64,000 nucleotides of DNA from Luteolibacter arcticus. GTDB taxonomy: Bacteria; Verrucomicrobiota; Verrucomicrobiia; Verrucomicrobiales; Akkermansiaceae. The position numbers were made by a program, and so were the translations under genes. Of this stretch, positions 33,768 to 44,078 are shown one piece after another. The notes below the pieces were generated by a model. It was not told where the DNA came from, did no database searches, and saw only the letters and a list, made by a program, of their open reading frames with translations. Each line of letters begins with the position of its first letter. The stretch's first letter is position 1. The DNA is taken from NCBI RefSeq assembly GCF_025950235.1, contig NZ_JAPDDT010000021.1:27964-91963 (forward strand). Direction: 5' to 3'.

Positions 33768-35228
33768 ATGAAATCGCTACCCCTCTTCGTGCTGCTTTCC
33801 GCCTCGCTGCCATCGATCTCCCAGGCAGCGGAAAAGACCCGCTCCCCAGAGGATCACGAGATCGTGATCGGAAAGGAACTGCTCATCACCGCACTGGAAG
33901 TGGTGAATGCACCCGAAGCGACTTACCCGGGGCCATGGTCGTTCGGCCACCTGATGGACGAGGCCCTCGGCGACAAGGTCTCCCAAAAGGCCGTCGCTAC
34001 CTGGCTGGAAGCTTGGGCGAAGGGTTTACCGGAATCACCCACTTCCACCACTGGTCCCCCGCCAAGGGAAGCGCTTGAGCAGCGCTTGATCGCCCCATGG
34101 CGGCTGCGCGATGGCCACGTCCCCGGCAGCGGCGAGTGGCTGCCGGATTTCTCGCACGCGCCCTTCCGTCTGCTGGCGATCGTCAACCGCATGGACCTCG
34201 GCGAGCACGCGCTCCCGACCACTCCTGCTGCCACCACCGGATTCCCCGGCTCGCCCGGTTATAATGGTGGATCGGGCGCCGATTCCTTGGCTGGCCGGGA
34301 AGCCGGGGAGGCCCGGCTGGTCTTCGCGGCCGTGGACCCCAGCGGGCAGCCCTTGCCCGGCGGCACCACCATCATCCTGGAATACGGGCTGGATGCTCCC
34401 TCCACCGCTCGTGGAAGGACTCGCGACTGGGCCCTCGCATGGCACCACCTCGGAACGCAGCCAGCCTTCGATGACGCTTACCGAGCCGACCTCGTCCAAG
34501 TCACCCGCCTATTCACCGACCGGCGGCTGGGCACGAGGGCACCCGGCGAGGAACCGAATTCCGACGTGCTCAAACGCCTCGCCGACGCAGGCGCGGTCCT
34601 AACTCCGCAACTGCTGCGGATCCGCGTCAACGACGGTGCCTTCGGCGAAGTCCGCGAATTCCGTGAGTTCCATCCCGCGAGCGGCAAGCTCGTCCCCGCG
34701 AGGTTGCCCGGCACTCCGGAAGACTCGTCCTTCGAGAAAGGCAGCGCCGACAATCGCTCGCTCGCGGCTTGGATCGCCAAACAGCGCGTCGCCCCGGCCT
34801 CGCAAAGCGAAAACCCGCGCGCGGCGAAGACGGAAATCCCGCCCTCGTTCTCCTTCCCCGGCGCGGGGACCACCGTGGCAAGGGTCCTCAACAATGATCC
34901 CGACTTCCACTGGGACGGCTGGGGCTTGCGCGATGGCGAGCTACGCCGGGCCTTCTCGATGCAAACCTGCTGTGGCTGCCATTGCGGCGATACCTCCACC
35001 GCCTTCTTTCACATCGCGCCGGCCTCGTCCGAGTCGGAGGCGACGCTCTCGAAGTTCCTGCGCACCGACGGCAGCCGCTGGCGTCCGAAGGACCCCGCGA
35101 ATGGCAGGGGCTTCCTGTCCTCGGAGATGGAAGACCGGAAAAAGCTCCTCGAAAGCGTCCTGGACCAGACCCTGGGCAACCGCCAGTTGAAGCAACTCCG
35201 CGAGATCCGCAATGGCCGCTTTCACTAG
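33768..35228 (+). CDS. Secreted hypothetical protein with one CxxCH motif
   Basis: 486 aa from the ATG at 33768, which begins a signal peptide (MKSLPLFVLLSASLPSISQA). The frame is open from 33366, antisense to the HAD gene, and that part is not believed. The protein has FRLLAIVNRMDL at about 140-151 and, near residue 400, FSMQTCCGCHCGDTSTAFFH: CCGCH fits the c-type haem CxxCH pattern. I recall a myxobacterial/verrucomicrobial family with ...LQTCNGCHGGET.T.F.HI..., which this resembles. One haem per protein, or a zinc/disulfide site, are both possible. Confidence 0.72.
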   Translation: MKSLPLFVLLSASLPSISQAAEKTRSPEDHEIVIGKELLITALEVVNAPEATYPGPWSFGHLMDEALGDKVSQKAVATWLEAWAKGLPESPTSTTGPPPREALEQRLIAPWRLRDGHVPGSGEWLPDFSHAPFRLLAIVNRMDLGEHALPTTPAATTGFPGSPGYNGGSGADSLAGREAGEARLVFAAVDPSGQPLPGGTTIILEYGLDAPSTARGRTRDWALAWHHLGTQPAFDDAYRADLVQVTRLFTDRRLGTRAPGEEPNSDVLKRLADAGAVLTPQLLRIRVNDGAFGEVREFREFHPASGKLVPARLPGTPEDSSFEKGSADNRSLAAWIAKQRVAPASQSENPRAAKTEIPPSFSFPGAGTTVARVLNNDPDFHWDGWGLRDGELRRAFSMQTCCGCHCGDTSTAFFHIAPASSESEATLSKFLRTDGSRWRPKDPANGRGFLSSEMEDRKKLLESVLDQTLGNRQLKQLREIRNGRFH

Positions 35229-35280
35229 AGCGCTCTGCTTTAACACGTAGCCGCCCAAGCCTCGTTCGGCCTAAGAAATT

Positions 35281-35375
35281 GAACCGCGAAAGAACGCGAA
35301 AATGCGCGAAATTTGAAGAAGGAGAATCTCTTCCAGCCTTTAGATTTCGCGCATTTTCGCGTGATTTCGCGGTTC
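35281..35375. repeat. Long inverted repeat of the GAACCGCGAA type, 32-bp arms
   Basis: Left arm 35281-35312 pairs with right arm 35344-35375 at about 29-30 of 32 positions; the loop is 31 nt. The arms are built from repeated CGCGAA words. It sits between two convergent genes, so it may act as a bidirectional terminator. I recall very similar CGCGAAA-rich palindromes scattered through verrucomicrobial genomes. Confidence 0.85.
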
Positions 35376-35435
35376 CCTTGAAACTCCCGCCTCGGTCGAA
35401 AAGCTGGATCCTTTGACCGAGAATCCGCTCCAACC

Positions 35436-36371
35436 TCACTTCACCGTAGCATATTCCTCCGAGGCTTTCTGAAGCGCGGCCGCATCGGGCTCGCCGTCGG
35501 CGACGATCAGCCGGTAGCGGGCGACGTAAGGTTTCCCCGGCTCGATCGACATCGCGCCACCCTGCTGCGGGGCGTAGCAGAAAAACGGCTCGGTGGGATG
35601 CACCCGGATCGGTTGCGGCGAACGGAAGTTCGAGGGATGGCAAAGGATCGCCACGCCGCAGGTTTTGCCATCCACCTTGCCGCCGACCCAGCACCACGGC
35701 TCCTTGGCGGTGTTCACCTTCAGCCGGTCGGTGAGGCCGGACGCGGTCAGGAACTGGGCATTCCCCGCGCCGTCCCAAGCGCGATTCCCGCGCAGGCCGA
35801 GGCCACCGTAGTGATACTCAGGCAGTTTCAGCGGGGATTCGCCCGCGCAGGTTTGGGTGATGGTGAGGTCGATGATGTTCCTCTTCCCGTCAGTTGAAAC
35901 CGCGACGTCCCATGTTTCCAAAAGCGCGACCTTCTCGGGCTTCGCCGTCATGTCGATGAACTGATGCTTGGCCGTGAAGCCGGAGCCATCGCGATTCTTC
36001 CCTTCCACCAGCGCCACGAAATCCACCCGGCCCTTGCCATCGCCCATGTTCCAGAAGTCCGTCGACCGGCCCTCGAACTCCGCCTTGGTCCAAGGCGACC
36101 ACACCCCGTGATGATGCACGTGATTCGGCGGAAAATCGTCCGTCACCAGCTTCCCGGAGGGCGTGTGGATCGACTGGATATAGCCGCCCCGCTTGAAAAT
36201 TTCCTTGATGTCCTTGCGCGGGAATTCGCCGGGCTCCGCCTGATAGCGCAGGATCTCCTTGTCGCCGGCACGGGCGATCAACTGCTTGCCCTCGCGGGCG
36301 ATGGAGACGTTTTGCGCGGCGGCGGGAAGCACCGCAGCCACCAGCGCGACAAGAAAAGACAAGGGTTTCAT
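35436..36371 (-). CDS. DUF6807 (PmoA-annotated) secreted protein
   Basis: 311 aa with a signal peptide (MKPLSFLVALVAAVLPAAAQ). Characteristic motifs of the DUF6807 family (named methane oxygenase PmoA in Pfam, a misleading name) are SIHTPSGKLVTDDFPPNHVH, then HHGVW; FWNMGDGKGR; PEYHYGGLGLRG; and ILCHPSNFRSPQPIRVHP. The family is common in Planctomycetes, Verrucomicrobia and Bacteroidetes near sugar-degradation genes and probably has a beta-sandwich carbohydrate-related role. Nothing links it to methane oxidation. Convergent with the CxxCH protein gene. Confidence 0.85.
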   Translation of the reverse strand: MKPLSFLVALVAAVLPAAAQNVSIAREGKQLIARAGDKEILRYQAEPGEFPRKDIKEIFKRGGYIQSIHTPSGKLVTDDFPPNHVHHHGVWSPWTKAEFEGRSTDFWNMGDGKGRVDFVALVEGKNRDGSGFTAKHQFIDMTAKPEKVALLETWDVAVSTDGKRNIIDLTITQTCAGESPLKLPEYHYGGLGLRGNRAWDGAGNAQFLTASGLTDRLKVNTAKEPWCWVGGKVDGKTCGVAILCHPSNFRSPQPIRVHPTEPFFCYAPQQGGAMSIEPGKPYVARYRLIVADGEPDAAALQKASEEYATVK

Positions 36372-36511
36372 GGTTGCTACGCTTTACGAAGTGACGGCCG
36401 CTGACATCTCAAAATGCCCGCCGACCTGTGTCATTCAATCGTTTGACAAATCGCCATTCTCCCTGACCCTGCACCCGTCGCGCCGCTCCGGTGGCACGGC
36501 GAACTCTCCCG

Positions 36512-36847
36512 ATGAACGCCGAAGAGGACAAGCTGACCCCAAGCACATGGATCCCATGGATCGTGGCGATGGCGGTCGTGTTTGGCTGGGGCACCTTCGC
36601 TCCCGACCATCTGGGAGCCCGAAGGGAGAAGTCACCGGACGGGATCGGCATGGTTCATCAGACCGATGAGCTACCCGCCCCGGGCATCACGCCCCACCCG
36701 CTCACCGGCTTGCTGCCGGATGTTTTCGGCGGCCACTTTTGGAGTGCGCCGACGGTAATCCTGAGCATTGAGGTCCTCCGCGAGATCCCCACCATCGGTT
36801 TCCGCCGGGAGGGTATCCAAGGACGGGCTCCGCCTTCGTTGGCTTGA
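36512..36847 (+). CDS. Small single-span membrane hypothetical protein
   Basis: 111 aa from the ATG at 36512 (MNAEEDKLTPSTWIPWIVAM), with one hydrophobic helix at about residues 13-27 and a Pro-rich C-terminal tail. No family recognised. It is divergent from the DUF6807 gene and 290 nt upstream of secA on the same strand. It could be a real small envelope protein or a chance frame. Confidence 0.4.
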   Translation: MNAEEDKLTPSTWIPWIVAMAVVFGWGTFAPDHLGARREKSPDGIGMVHQTDELPAPGITPHPLTGLLPDVFGGHFWSAPTVILSIEVLREIPTIGFRREGIQGRAPPSLA

Positions 36848-37139
36848 TCGGAATCCGGCACGCGGACCTTTCGCGAAGACTTGCCCGAACGGGCGAGTGC
36901 CTTGCCGGCATGTCACACCTACCGCTCAGCTGATCCCGTTTGGATCGCGGCGGTTTCCCCTGCCCTCTGACGGAACTTCTGGTTCCGCGAGGACAAGACA
37001 CGCCCATCCCTCTTACGGGCATGGGCAACATTCCAATCAAGTCCGATCCGATGATCTCTTTCCCGACCATTCCAACGACGTCTTCCACCGCGGCTCCACA
37101 GAGCCCGCTCCGTTTCACCTCCAACCTCTCCTTCCTCCC
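36848..37139 (+). other. secA leader region with hairpins and an overlapping short frame
   Basis: About 290 nt before secA. It contains a 6-bp hairpin at 36971-36987 (CGGAAC-TTCTG-GTTCCG) and a longer one at 37002-37026 (GCCCAT/ATGGGC extended by CCC/GGG). A 40-codon frame starting at the ATG 37021 (MGNIPIKSDPMISFPTIPTT to SNLSFLP) has its TGA overlapping the secA ATG (ATGA, 37140-37143). Such an arrangement would allow translational coupling. No terminator is evident. Confidence 0.45.
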
Positions 37140-40052
37140 ATGATCAAGTGGCTCTTTCCAAAACTCCTGGGCGGCAAGGATGAACGCGAACTCCATCGCC
37201 TCCGCCCGACCGTCTCCCGCATCAATGAGATCGAGGAGCAGTTCCAGCGCGAGCCGGTCGCGAAGCTCCATGAGCTGACCAACTCCTGGCGCGAGCACCT
37301 TTCCCGCTATCATCCCCTCGAAGCGCCGACCAAGGTCCAGCTTGAGCTGATGACCCAGGCCGAGCTCCAGACGGTGGCCGACTCCATCAGCGCACGATTC
37401 GCGCTTCTCGCCCGCGAGTTCTCGCTGCCATCGTTCGTCCGGCCCGAGGTCGCCTCGATCGAAAGCGCCAAGTCCGCCTTCCATGCGGTCGAGTCCGACT
37501 TCAGCAAGCCGCGCTCGAAGTATCTCGAAAAGATCCTGCCCGAGGCCTGCGCCGTGGTGAAGAACGCGGCCCGCCGCCTCTGCGGCACCGAGGTCCTCGT
37601 CAGCGGCCAGCCGCAGCGCTGGAATATGGTCCACTTCGATGTCCAGCTCCTCGGCGGCGTCGCCATCCATCGCGGGATGATCGCGGAGATGCAGACGGGC
37701 GAGGGCAAGACCCTCGTCGGCACCATTCCGGTCTTCCTCAATGCGCTGACCGGCCTCGGAGTCCACCTCGTCACGGTCAATGACTACCTGGCCCAGCGCG
37801 ACTCGGAGTGGATGGGCGCGCTCTACCGCTCGCTCGGCATCTCCGTCGGCTGCCTGCTGAACCAGATGCCCCCGCACCAGCGCCGCGAGCAATACGCCTG
37901 CGACATCACCTACGGGACGAATTCCGAATTCGGCTTCGACTACCTGCGCGACAATGGCATGGCCACCACGAAGGACGAGCAGGTCCAGCGCGGCCACTAC
38001 TTCGCGGTCATCGATGAAGTGGACTCCGTACTCATCGACGAAGCGCGCACGCCGCTCATCATCACCGGACCCTCGCCCGATTCCTCGCAGATCTTTGAGC
38101 AGCAGAATGCGGACGTGGAGAAGCTCGTGAAACGCCAGACCGAGCTCTGCAATCAACTCGCCACCGAGGCGAAGAAGCTGCTGGATTCCGGCAAGAGCAA
38201 GGACGCCGGACTGGTGCTGCTCAAGCTCAAGCTCGGCCAGCCGCGCAATCGCCAGTTCCTGCGCCTGATGGAGAATCCGGAGCACCGGCGCTTGCTGGAG
38301 GGCACCGAGCTCACCTTCTTCCGCCAGATGTTCCAGAAGGATCTCCTCAAGCTGAAGGAGGAGCTCTTCTTCGCCGTGGATGAGAGAACCCGCGAGGCGG
38401 ACCTGATGGAGAAGGGCCGGCGCTTCCTCTCACCGGATGACCCGGACTGCTTCACCATCCCCGACACCAGCGCCCAGCTCAGCGCCATCGAGGCCAATCC
38501 GAATCTCGACCCCGAGAAGAAGGCCATCGCCACGACCGCCGTGCTGAAGCGCCGCGAGGAACAGGCGCTCCGCGTCCACGCCATCAACCAGCTCCTCAAG
38601 GCCCACTGCCTCCACGAGCGCGATGTCCACTACGTCGTTCGCGATGGCAAGATCACCATCGTGGACGAGAGCACCGGTCGCGAAATGGAGGGCCGCCGTT
38701 GGTCGGATGGCCTGCACCAGGCCGTCGAGGCGAAGGAGCGCGTGAAGATCGAGCGCGAGAACCGCACCTACGCGACCATCACCATCCAGAACTACTTCCG
38801 CCTTTATGAGAAGCTGGCAGGCATGACCGGCACCGCCTCCACCGAGGCCGCCGAGTTCCACGACATCTACAAGCTCGACGTGCTGCCAATCCCGACCAAC
38901 GCGCCGAACCAGCGGGTGGACGACAATGACCAGATCTTCAAGACCCGCCGCGAGAAGTACAACGCGGTGATCTCACGGATCGAGGCCGCCCACACCAAGG
39001 GCCAGCCGGTCCTCGTCGGCACCGCTTCCGTGGAAGCCTCCGAGACCGTCTCGCGCATGCTCAAGCGGGCGAAGATTCCGCACACCGTGCTCAACGCGAA
39101 GTTCCACGATCAGGAAGCCGAGATCGTCGCGCTCGCCGGTGAAAAGGGCGCCGTGACCGTGGCCACCAACATGGCCGGCCGCGGCACCGACATCAAACTC
39201 GGCGATGGCGTCGGCGAACTCGGCGGCCTCTTCATCATCGGCACCGAGCGCCATTTCTCCCGCCGCGTGGACCGGCAGCTCCGCGGCCGTTGCTCCCGCC
39301 AGGGCGACCCGGGCCGCGCCCAATTCTTCGTCTCGCTGGAAGACGACCTCATGCGCAATCACGCCTCGCCCGCGCAGATGGCGTCGATGATCGAGCGGGA
39401 CGGCAAGGGTTCCTCGCTCGGCAAGCTCGTCGAGACCGCCCAGACCACGCTGGAACAACGCGACTACAAGAGCCGCAAGCGCGTCCTCGACTTCGATGAC
39501 GTGATGAACCTCCAGCGCGAGATCGTTTACGAGTACCGCAACGATGTCCTCGGCACCGGCGACATGCGCCGCCTGGTCCACGAGATCATTTCGGAATGCG
39601 TTACCGCCCGGGTGCAGGAGCACCTTTCGGAATGTGACCCGCATGATCCGGATCACGCACCGCTGCTGAACTGGCTTCGCCAAACGCTGAACGTGGAGCT
39701 CTCTGAAGAGGAACTCTCCACCACCGGCATCGAGCGGCTTGTCCCGCTCATCGTGAAGAAAGCGCGCGACACCTACGACAACCGCCTCAACGCCTTGCCC
39801 GCGGAATTGGTCGAACGCGAGGAGCGCATGATCGTCATCTCCTCGATCGACGGCTACTGGCAAGAACACCTCCGCGACATGGACGAACTGCGCGAAGGCG
39901 TTTACCTCCGAGCCCAAGGCCAGAAGGATCCGCTCGTCGAATACAAGAACGAGGCCTACGAACTCTTCGTCTCGCTGATGGGCTCCATCAAGCAGCAGGC
40001 CTTGTTAGGGCTCCTGCGCTTCTCGACCGCAGTTGAGGCCGCTCGTAGCTGA
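37140..40052 (+). CDS. secA: Preprotein translocase ATPase SecA
   Basis: 970 aa from the ATG at 37140 (MIKWLFPKLLGGKDERELHR); the long open frame upstream lacks SecA character. Motor of Sec-dependent export at the SecYEG channel. Visible: Walker A MQTGEGKTLVG at about 184-194, VTVNDYLAQRDSEWMG, Walker B region VIDEVDSVLIDEARTPLI, FDYLRDN, the IRA/second NBD with LVGTASVEASETVS, NMAGRGTDIKLG and DRQLRGRCSRQGDPG, then the scaffold DFDDVMNLQREIVYEYRN. An insertion of about 80 residues follows IITGPSPDSSQ. The protein ends without the Cys-rich Zn/SecB-binding tail found in E. coli SecA. Confidence 0.97.
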   Translation: MIKWLFPKLLGGKDERELHRLRPTVSRINEIEEQFQREPVAKLHELTNSWREHLSRYHPLEAPTKVQLELMTQAELQTVADSISARFALLAREFSLPSFVRPEVASIESAKSAFHAVESDFSKPRSKYLEKILPEACAVVKNAARRLCGTEVLVSGQPQRWNMVHFDVQLLGGVAIHRGMIAEMQTGEGKTLVGTIPVFLNALTGLGVHLVTVNDYLAQRDSEWMGALYRSLGISVGCLLNQMPPHQRREQYACDITYGTNSEFGFDYLRDNGMATTKDEQVQRGHYFAVIDEVDSVLIDEARTPLIITGPSPDSSQIFEQQNADVEKLVKRQTELCNQLATEAKKLLDSGKSKDAGLVLLKLKLGQPRNRQFLRLMENPEHRRLLEGTELTFFRQMFQKDLLKLKEELFFAVDERTREADLMEKGRRFLSPDDPDCFTIPDTSAQLSAIEANPNLDPEKKAIATTAVLKRREEQALRVHAINQLLKAHCLHERDVHYVVRDGKITIVDESTGREMEGRRWSDGLHQAVEAKERVKIERENRTYATITIQNYFRLYEKLAGMTGTASTEAAEFHDIYKLDVLPIPTNAPNQRVDDNDQIFKTRREKYNAVISRIEAAHTKGQPVLVGTASVEASETVSRMLKRAKIPHTVLNAKFHDQEAEIVALAGEKGAVTVATNMAGRGTDIKLGDGVGELGGLFIIGTERHFSRRVDRQLRGRCSRQGDPGRAQFFVSLEDDLMRNHASPAQMASMIERDGKGSSLGKLVETAQTTLEQRDYKSRKRVLDFDDVMNLQREIVYEYRNDVLGTGDMRRLVHEIISECVTARVQEHLSECDPHDPDHAPLLNWLRQTLNVELSEEELSTTGIERLVPLIVKKARDTYDNRLNALPAELVEREERMIVISSIDGYWQEHLRDMDELREGVYLRAQGQKDPLVEYKNEAYELFVSLMGSIKQQALLGLLRFSTAVEAARS

Positions 40053-40071
40053 CCGCATTTTGGAAGCTCCA

Positions 40072-40142
40072 CTGGGAGCGCGGAATTTATTCCGCACGAG
40101 GGACCTTGTAGCCCTTGCGCGGAGTTCATTCGGCGCTCCCGG
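40072..40142. repeat. Dispersed inverted repeat (copy 2, degenerate)
   Basis: The left arm 40072-40095 is nearly identical to the left arm of the 32834 element (CTGGGAGCGCGGAATT, then ATTCCGC). The right arm 40119-40142 pairs with it at about 19 of 24 positions. It lies 19 nt after the secA stop and directly against the DUF1501 gene scrap. Confidence 0.75.
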
Positions 40143-40210
40143 TCGATCACCCGATCACGCCCATCTTCGAGAAATCCCCGCGCAGCACTGGCTTCACTGG
40201 AGTCTTCAGC
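40139..40210 (-). pseudogene. 3'-end remnant of a DUF1501 paralogue
   Basis: 72 nt match the 3' end of the intact DUF1501 gene (41047-41118) at 66 of 72 positions, including the stop codon and ten bases after it. In the minus frame it reads LKTPVKPVLRGDFSKMGVIG-stop against LKTPAKPVLRGDFSKMGVIG-stop. Five of the six differences are synonymous, so this is the scrap of a gene that diverged under selection rather than a fresh duplication. The PIN toxin gene stop lies 6 nt beyond it. Confidence 0.85.
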
Positions 40211-40215
40211 TTCGG

Positions 40216-40725
40216 TTATTCGGCCTCCCCCAGATCCCTCCCAATCGCCGCTACAATGTGATCCGAGACCCGGAACCTCGCCACACGCCGCAGATCGGCG
40301 ATTGCTTCCAGAGCGCGACTTATTTTTCCGCGCCGTTTGGCCCAGACGATCATGCCGATCACGCCAATGATGCGGAGGCCAAGTTCCTTCGCCACGCGAC
40401 GAGCGTCTCCGTCATCGACGATGAGCCATTCCGCATTGCGGGAAAGTGCCAGTAAGATCGCCTCGGTTTCTCCCGCGTGCAGCTTCTCGCATTCACGCGG
40501 TGGCGGGGTAGCGGGAGCTTCAGTCACTTGGAGCCACCCGGCGGCTCGCGCCTCTTCCAGAGAATTCCATGCCGCATCATCGCCGATCTCGATGAGTTCT
40601 TTCCAAACTCCGTCGGGGACGATCACTGTCTCCCAACGTTCCCTCAACCAGACTAGCCACCCCACCTTCGTCATCGCAGAGAGGGGCGAAGTATCACTCA
40701 CCACACATACCCGCGGCGAGGTCAT
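40216..40725 (-). CDS. PIN-domain toxin (DUF3368 type)
   Basis: 169 aa from the ATG at 40725 (MTSPRVCVVSDTSPLSAMTK). PIN acidic residues are visible: VVSDTSPL at the start, HAGETEAILLAL in the middle and WLIVDDGDARRVAKELGL near the end, followed by the DUF3368 ending GVIGMIVWAKRRGKI. PIN proteins are Mg-dependent ribonucleases; as a toxin it would cleave cellular RNA when freed from its partner. It overlaps the upstream UPF0175 gene by 32 nt, the normal order (antitoxin first). Confidence 0.88.
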   Translation of the reverse strand: MTSPRVCVVSDTSPLSAMTKVGWLVWLRERWETVIVPDGVWKELIEIGDDAAWNSLEEARAAGWLQVTEAPATPPPRECEKLHAGETEAILLALSRNAEWLIVDDGDARRVAKELGLRIIGVIGMIVWAKRRGKISRALEAIADLRRVARFRVSDHIVAAIGRDLGEAE

Positions 40726-40951
40726 CTTTCCAGTCTTCCGGGTTATAGCGGATCGGGATTTCCCGGCGGCCAAGCTCGTGATCGAAATTCAAACGTCCGA
40801 GCCCCGCCAGATCCGAGGCCTGCGCATGCGTCAGGCGTCCCGTCGCAAACATGCCGCACGCCAGCTCCAATAAAACATGGCGCCCACGCTCCGCATCGTC
40901 CTGCGGCAACACTGCCGCAAGTCCGTCAGGGATCTCCAACACCATCTTCAT
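40694..40951 (-). CDS. UPF0175-family antitoxin
   Basis: 85 aa from the ATG at 40951 (MKMVLEIPDGLAAVLPQDDA). A UPF0175 protein typically has an N-terminal strand, then a helix pair (GMFATGRLTHAQASDLAGLG) like a small DNA-binding HTH, then RREIPIRYNPEDWKDDL, the region that embraces the toxin. It precedes and overlaps the PIN gene, forming a type II toxin-antitoxin pair. Autoregulation is expected but no operator was identified. Confidence 0.85.
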   Translation of the reverse strand: MKMVLEIPDGLAAVLPQDDAERGRHVLLELACGMFATGRLTHAQASDLAGLGRLNFDHELGRREIPIRYNPEDWKDDLAAGMCGE

Positions 40952-41054
40952 GGCCACAGGCTAGCATCCAAGGCACCGTCCGGCAACGCGCTTCATGGTC
41001 GCGTTGGTAAGCCGCTCCCATCAAGGAATCCTGGCACCCTGAACTTCCGGTCGA

Positions 41055-42359
<1,305 letters not shown>

Positions 42360-42381
42360 CGGAGAAAATTAGGTAAGGGAT

Positions 42382-43956
42382 TCAGTCGAGCTGGTAGTGC
42401 GGGGTGCTCATCATGAGGTGGCAGAGCTCGCCCACCTCCTTGTTGGTGAAGACCGCGCCCTTCTTGGACACGGCGTATTCGATGAAGGCGCCGCGCTCCT
42501 TGACGCCGAGCGGGGCTTGGAAAAAGCGCTCCACCAGCGAGTCCACGAGCTTCGCGGGATCCTCGCGCAGCGACCGCGGGGCGATCTTTTCGTAATCGGG
42601 ACCGGCCCAATTCTGCTGGGCGCGTTCGCGTTGGTTGGACACCCGCATCTGCTTGCGGTCCTTTTCTTTCTCCATCTCCATGTCCATATCCATCATCTCG
42701 CCGCCGCCATCATTGTCGTTGGCCGCGAGCTTCGAGGACTCCTGGGAGCCCTTGGTGATGAAGCCGGCCACATTGTAGCGGGTCAGCAGCGTGTTGGTGT
42801 TGATCCAAGCCTTGCCCCAGTCCCAGCCGGCCACATTCGGCGGCATGAAGAGCACTTGCCCGAGCTGCTGCTGGGCACTGACCGCATAGCCTTGGGGCGG
42901 GTTCTCGAGTTCCAGTTCCTTGAGCATCTGCACCAGGAATTGGATCGGACTCTTGATCTGGTTGCGGACGATCTTGTCCGAGTAGAAGGCCTTCGAGCGG
43001 AAGATCTCGCGCAACAGCGGCTCGACCTTGAAATCCGCGTCCTTGAACGATTTCGCCAGCGCCTCGACGCCTTCCTGCGGCGGATCTTCGGCCGCAAAGT
43101 ATTCCCACAGCTTCCGCGGCAAGTAGCGCGCGGCGGCATCTTGCTCGAATAGCAGGTCGATCACGCCATCGCCGTCGAACTTGCCGGTCTTGCCAAAGAT
43201 CGTCTTCTCGCCGCCGTCCCACTGGCGCTTGTTGTGGACGACGGTGCCGTTGAGGCGGTTGAGACTGTAGCCGCTGAAAGCACGCGCGGCTTCCTTGATG
43301 TCCTGCTCGGCGTAGTTCCCCTCGCCGAGCGTGAAGAGTTCCATCACCTCGCGGGCGAAGTTCTCGTTCGGCATCCCCTTCTTCGAGGTCTGCGTGTCGA
43401 GGTAGAGGACCATCGCCGGATCCATCAGGATGGCGTGGGTCAGCTCCTTGAACGAACCCGTGGCGTGGTGGCGGAACAGTTCATTCTGCATCACCAGCAG
43501 CACCGGCTGCTTCACCTTCTGGATCGAGGTGGCGAAATGGTCGTGCCAGAACAGCACCATCTTCTCCCTCAGCGGAGCCTCCGTCTTCAGCATCCGGCGG
43601 AACCACCAGCCCTGCGCCTCGATGCCGTGCTGCCGGTTCGTGCGCTGCTGCTTCTGGTTGAATTCGCGGCGAAACCTTTCCGCCTCCTCTGCAGACATCT
43701 CGCGGGAGGCCCGGCGGACCTCCTGGAATTGCTGCTGCCGCGCCTTCATGTCGGCCACCGCCTGCTCTCGGTTCGCCCATGCGGGGAGAGAAAAAGCGTC
43801 CACGGGCTCGGTCGGCTTGAGCAAGCTTTCGACAGCCTGGTATCGGCCGAGCGCGTGGAAGCTCTCGATATCTTTCGGTGAGCCACCGAAACCCGCGCGA
43901 CGAAGCAGGTGCGCGGCTTCCTGGATCGTCCACTGGTCGGATGCGGCGGGTAACAT
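42382..43956 (-). CDS. DUF1800 protein
   Basis: 524 aa from the ATG at 43956 (MLPAASDQWTIQEAAHLLRR); the frame reaches 44019 but the family begins with AxHLLRRAGFG at about residue 13. Typical motifs: WWFRRMLKTEAPLREKMVLF, then WHDHFATS; NENFAREVMELFTLGEGNY; PPNVAGWDWGKAWINTNTLL. No signal peptide is apparent with this start. The family always accompanies DUF1501, and the pair is probably transcribed together (gap 22 nt). A charged, Met/Asp/Glu-rich insertion (MMDMDMEMEKEKDRKQM) lies near residue 425. Function unknown. Confidence 0.9.
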   Translation of the reverse strand: MLPAASDQWTIQEAAHLLRRAGFGGSPKDIESFHALGRYQAVESLLKPTEPVDAFSLPAWANREQAVADMKARQQQFQEVRRASREMSAEEAERFRREFNQKQQRTNRQHGIEAQGWWFRRMLKTEAPLREKMVLFWHDHFATSIQKVKQPVLLVMQNELFRHHATGSFKELTHAILMDPAMVLYLDTQTSKKGMPNENFAREVMELFTLGEGNYAEQDIKEAARAFSGYSLNRLNGTVVHNKRQWDGGEKTIFGKTGKFDGDGVIDLLFEQDAAARYLPRKLWEYFAAEDPPQEGVEALAKSFKDADFKVEPLLREIFRSKAFYSDKIVRNQIKSPIQFLVQMLKELELENPPQGYAVSAQQQLGQVLFMPPNVAGWDWGKAWINTNTLLTRYNVAGFITKGSQESSKLAANDNDGGGEMMDMDMEMEKEKDRKQMRVSNQRERAQQNWAGPDYEKIAPRSLREDPAKLVDSLVERFFQAPLGVKERGAFIEYAVSKKGAVFTNKEVGELCHLMMSTPHYQLD

Positions 43957-44078
43957 GGCGGAGGAAAAACGGGTTGCGTGGGAAGGAACCATCCTCGCAC
44001 CGTTCGGGTTGCGGAACATCGTGAAGGTTTGGAATTTTCCCGTAGTTTTCCTGCGCTCGAATGCGTATCGGCGACCCC

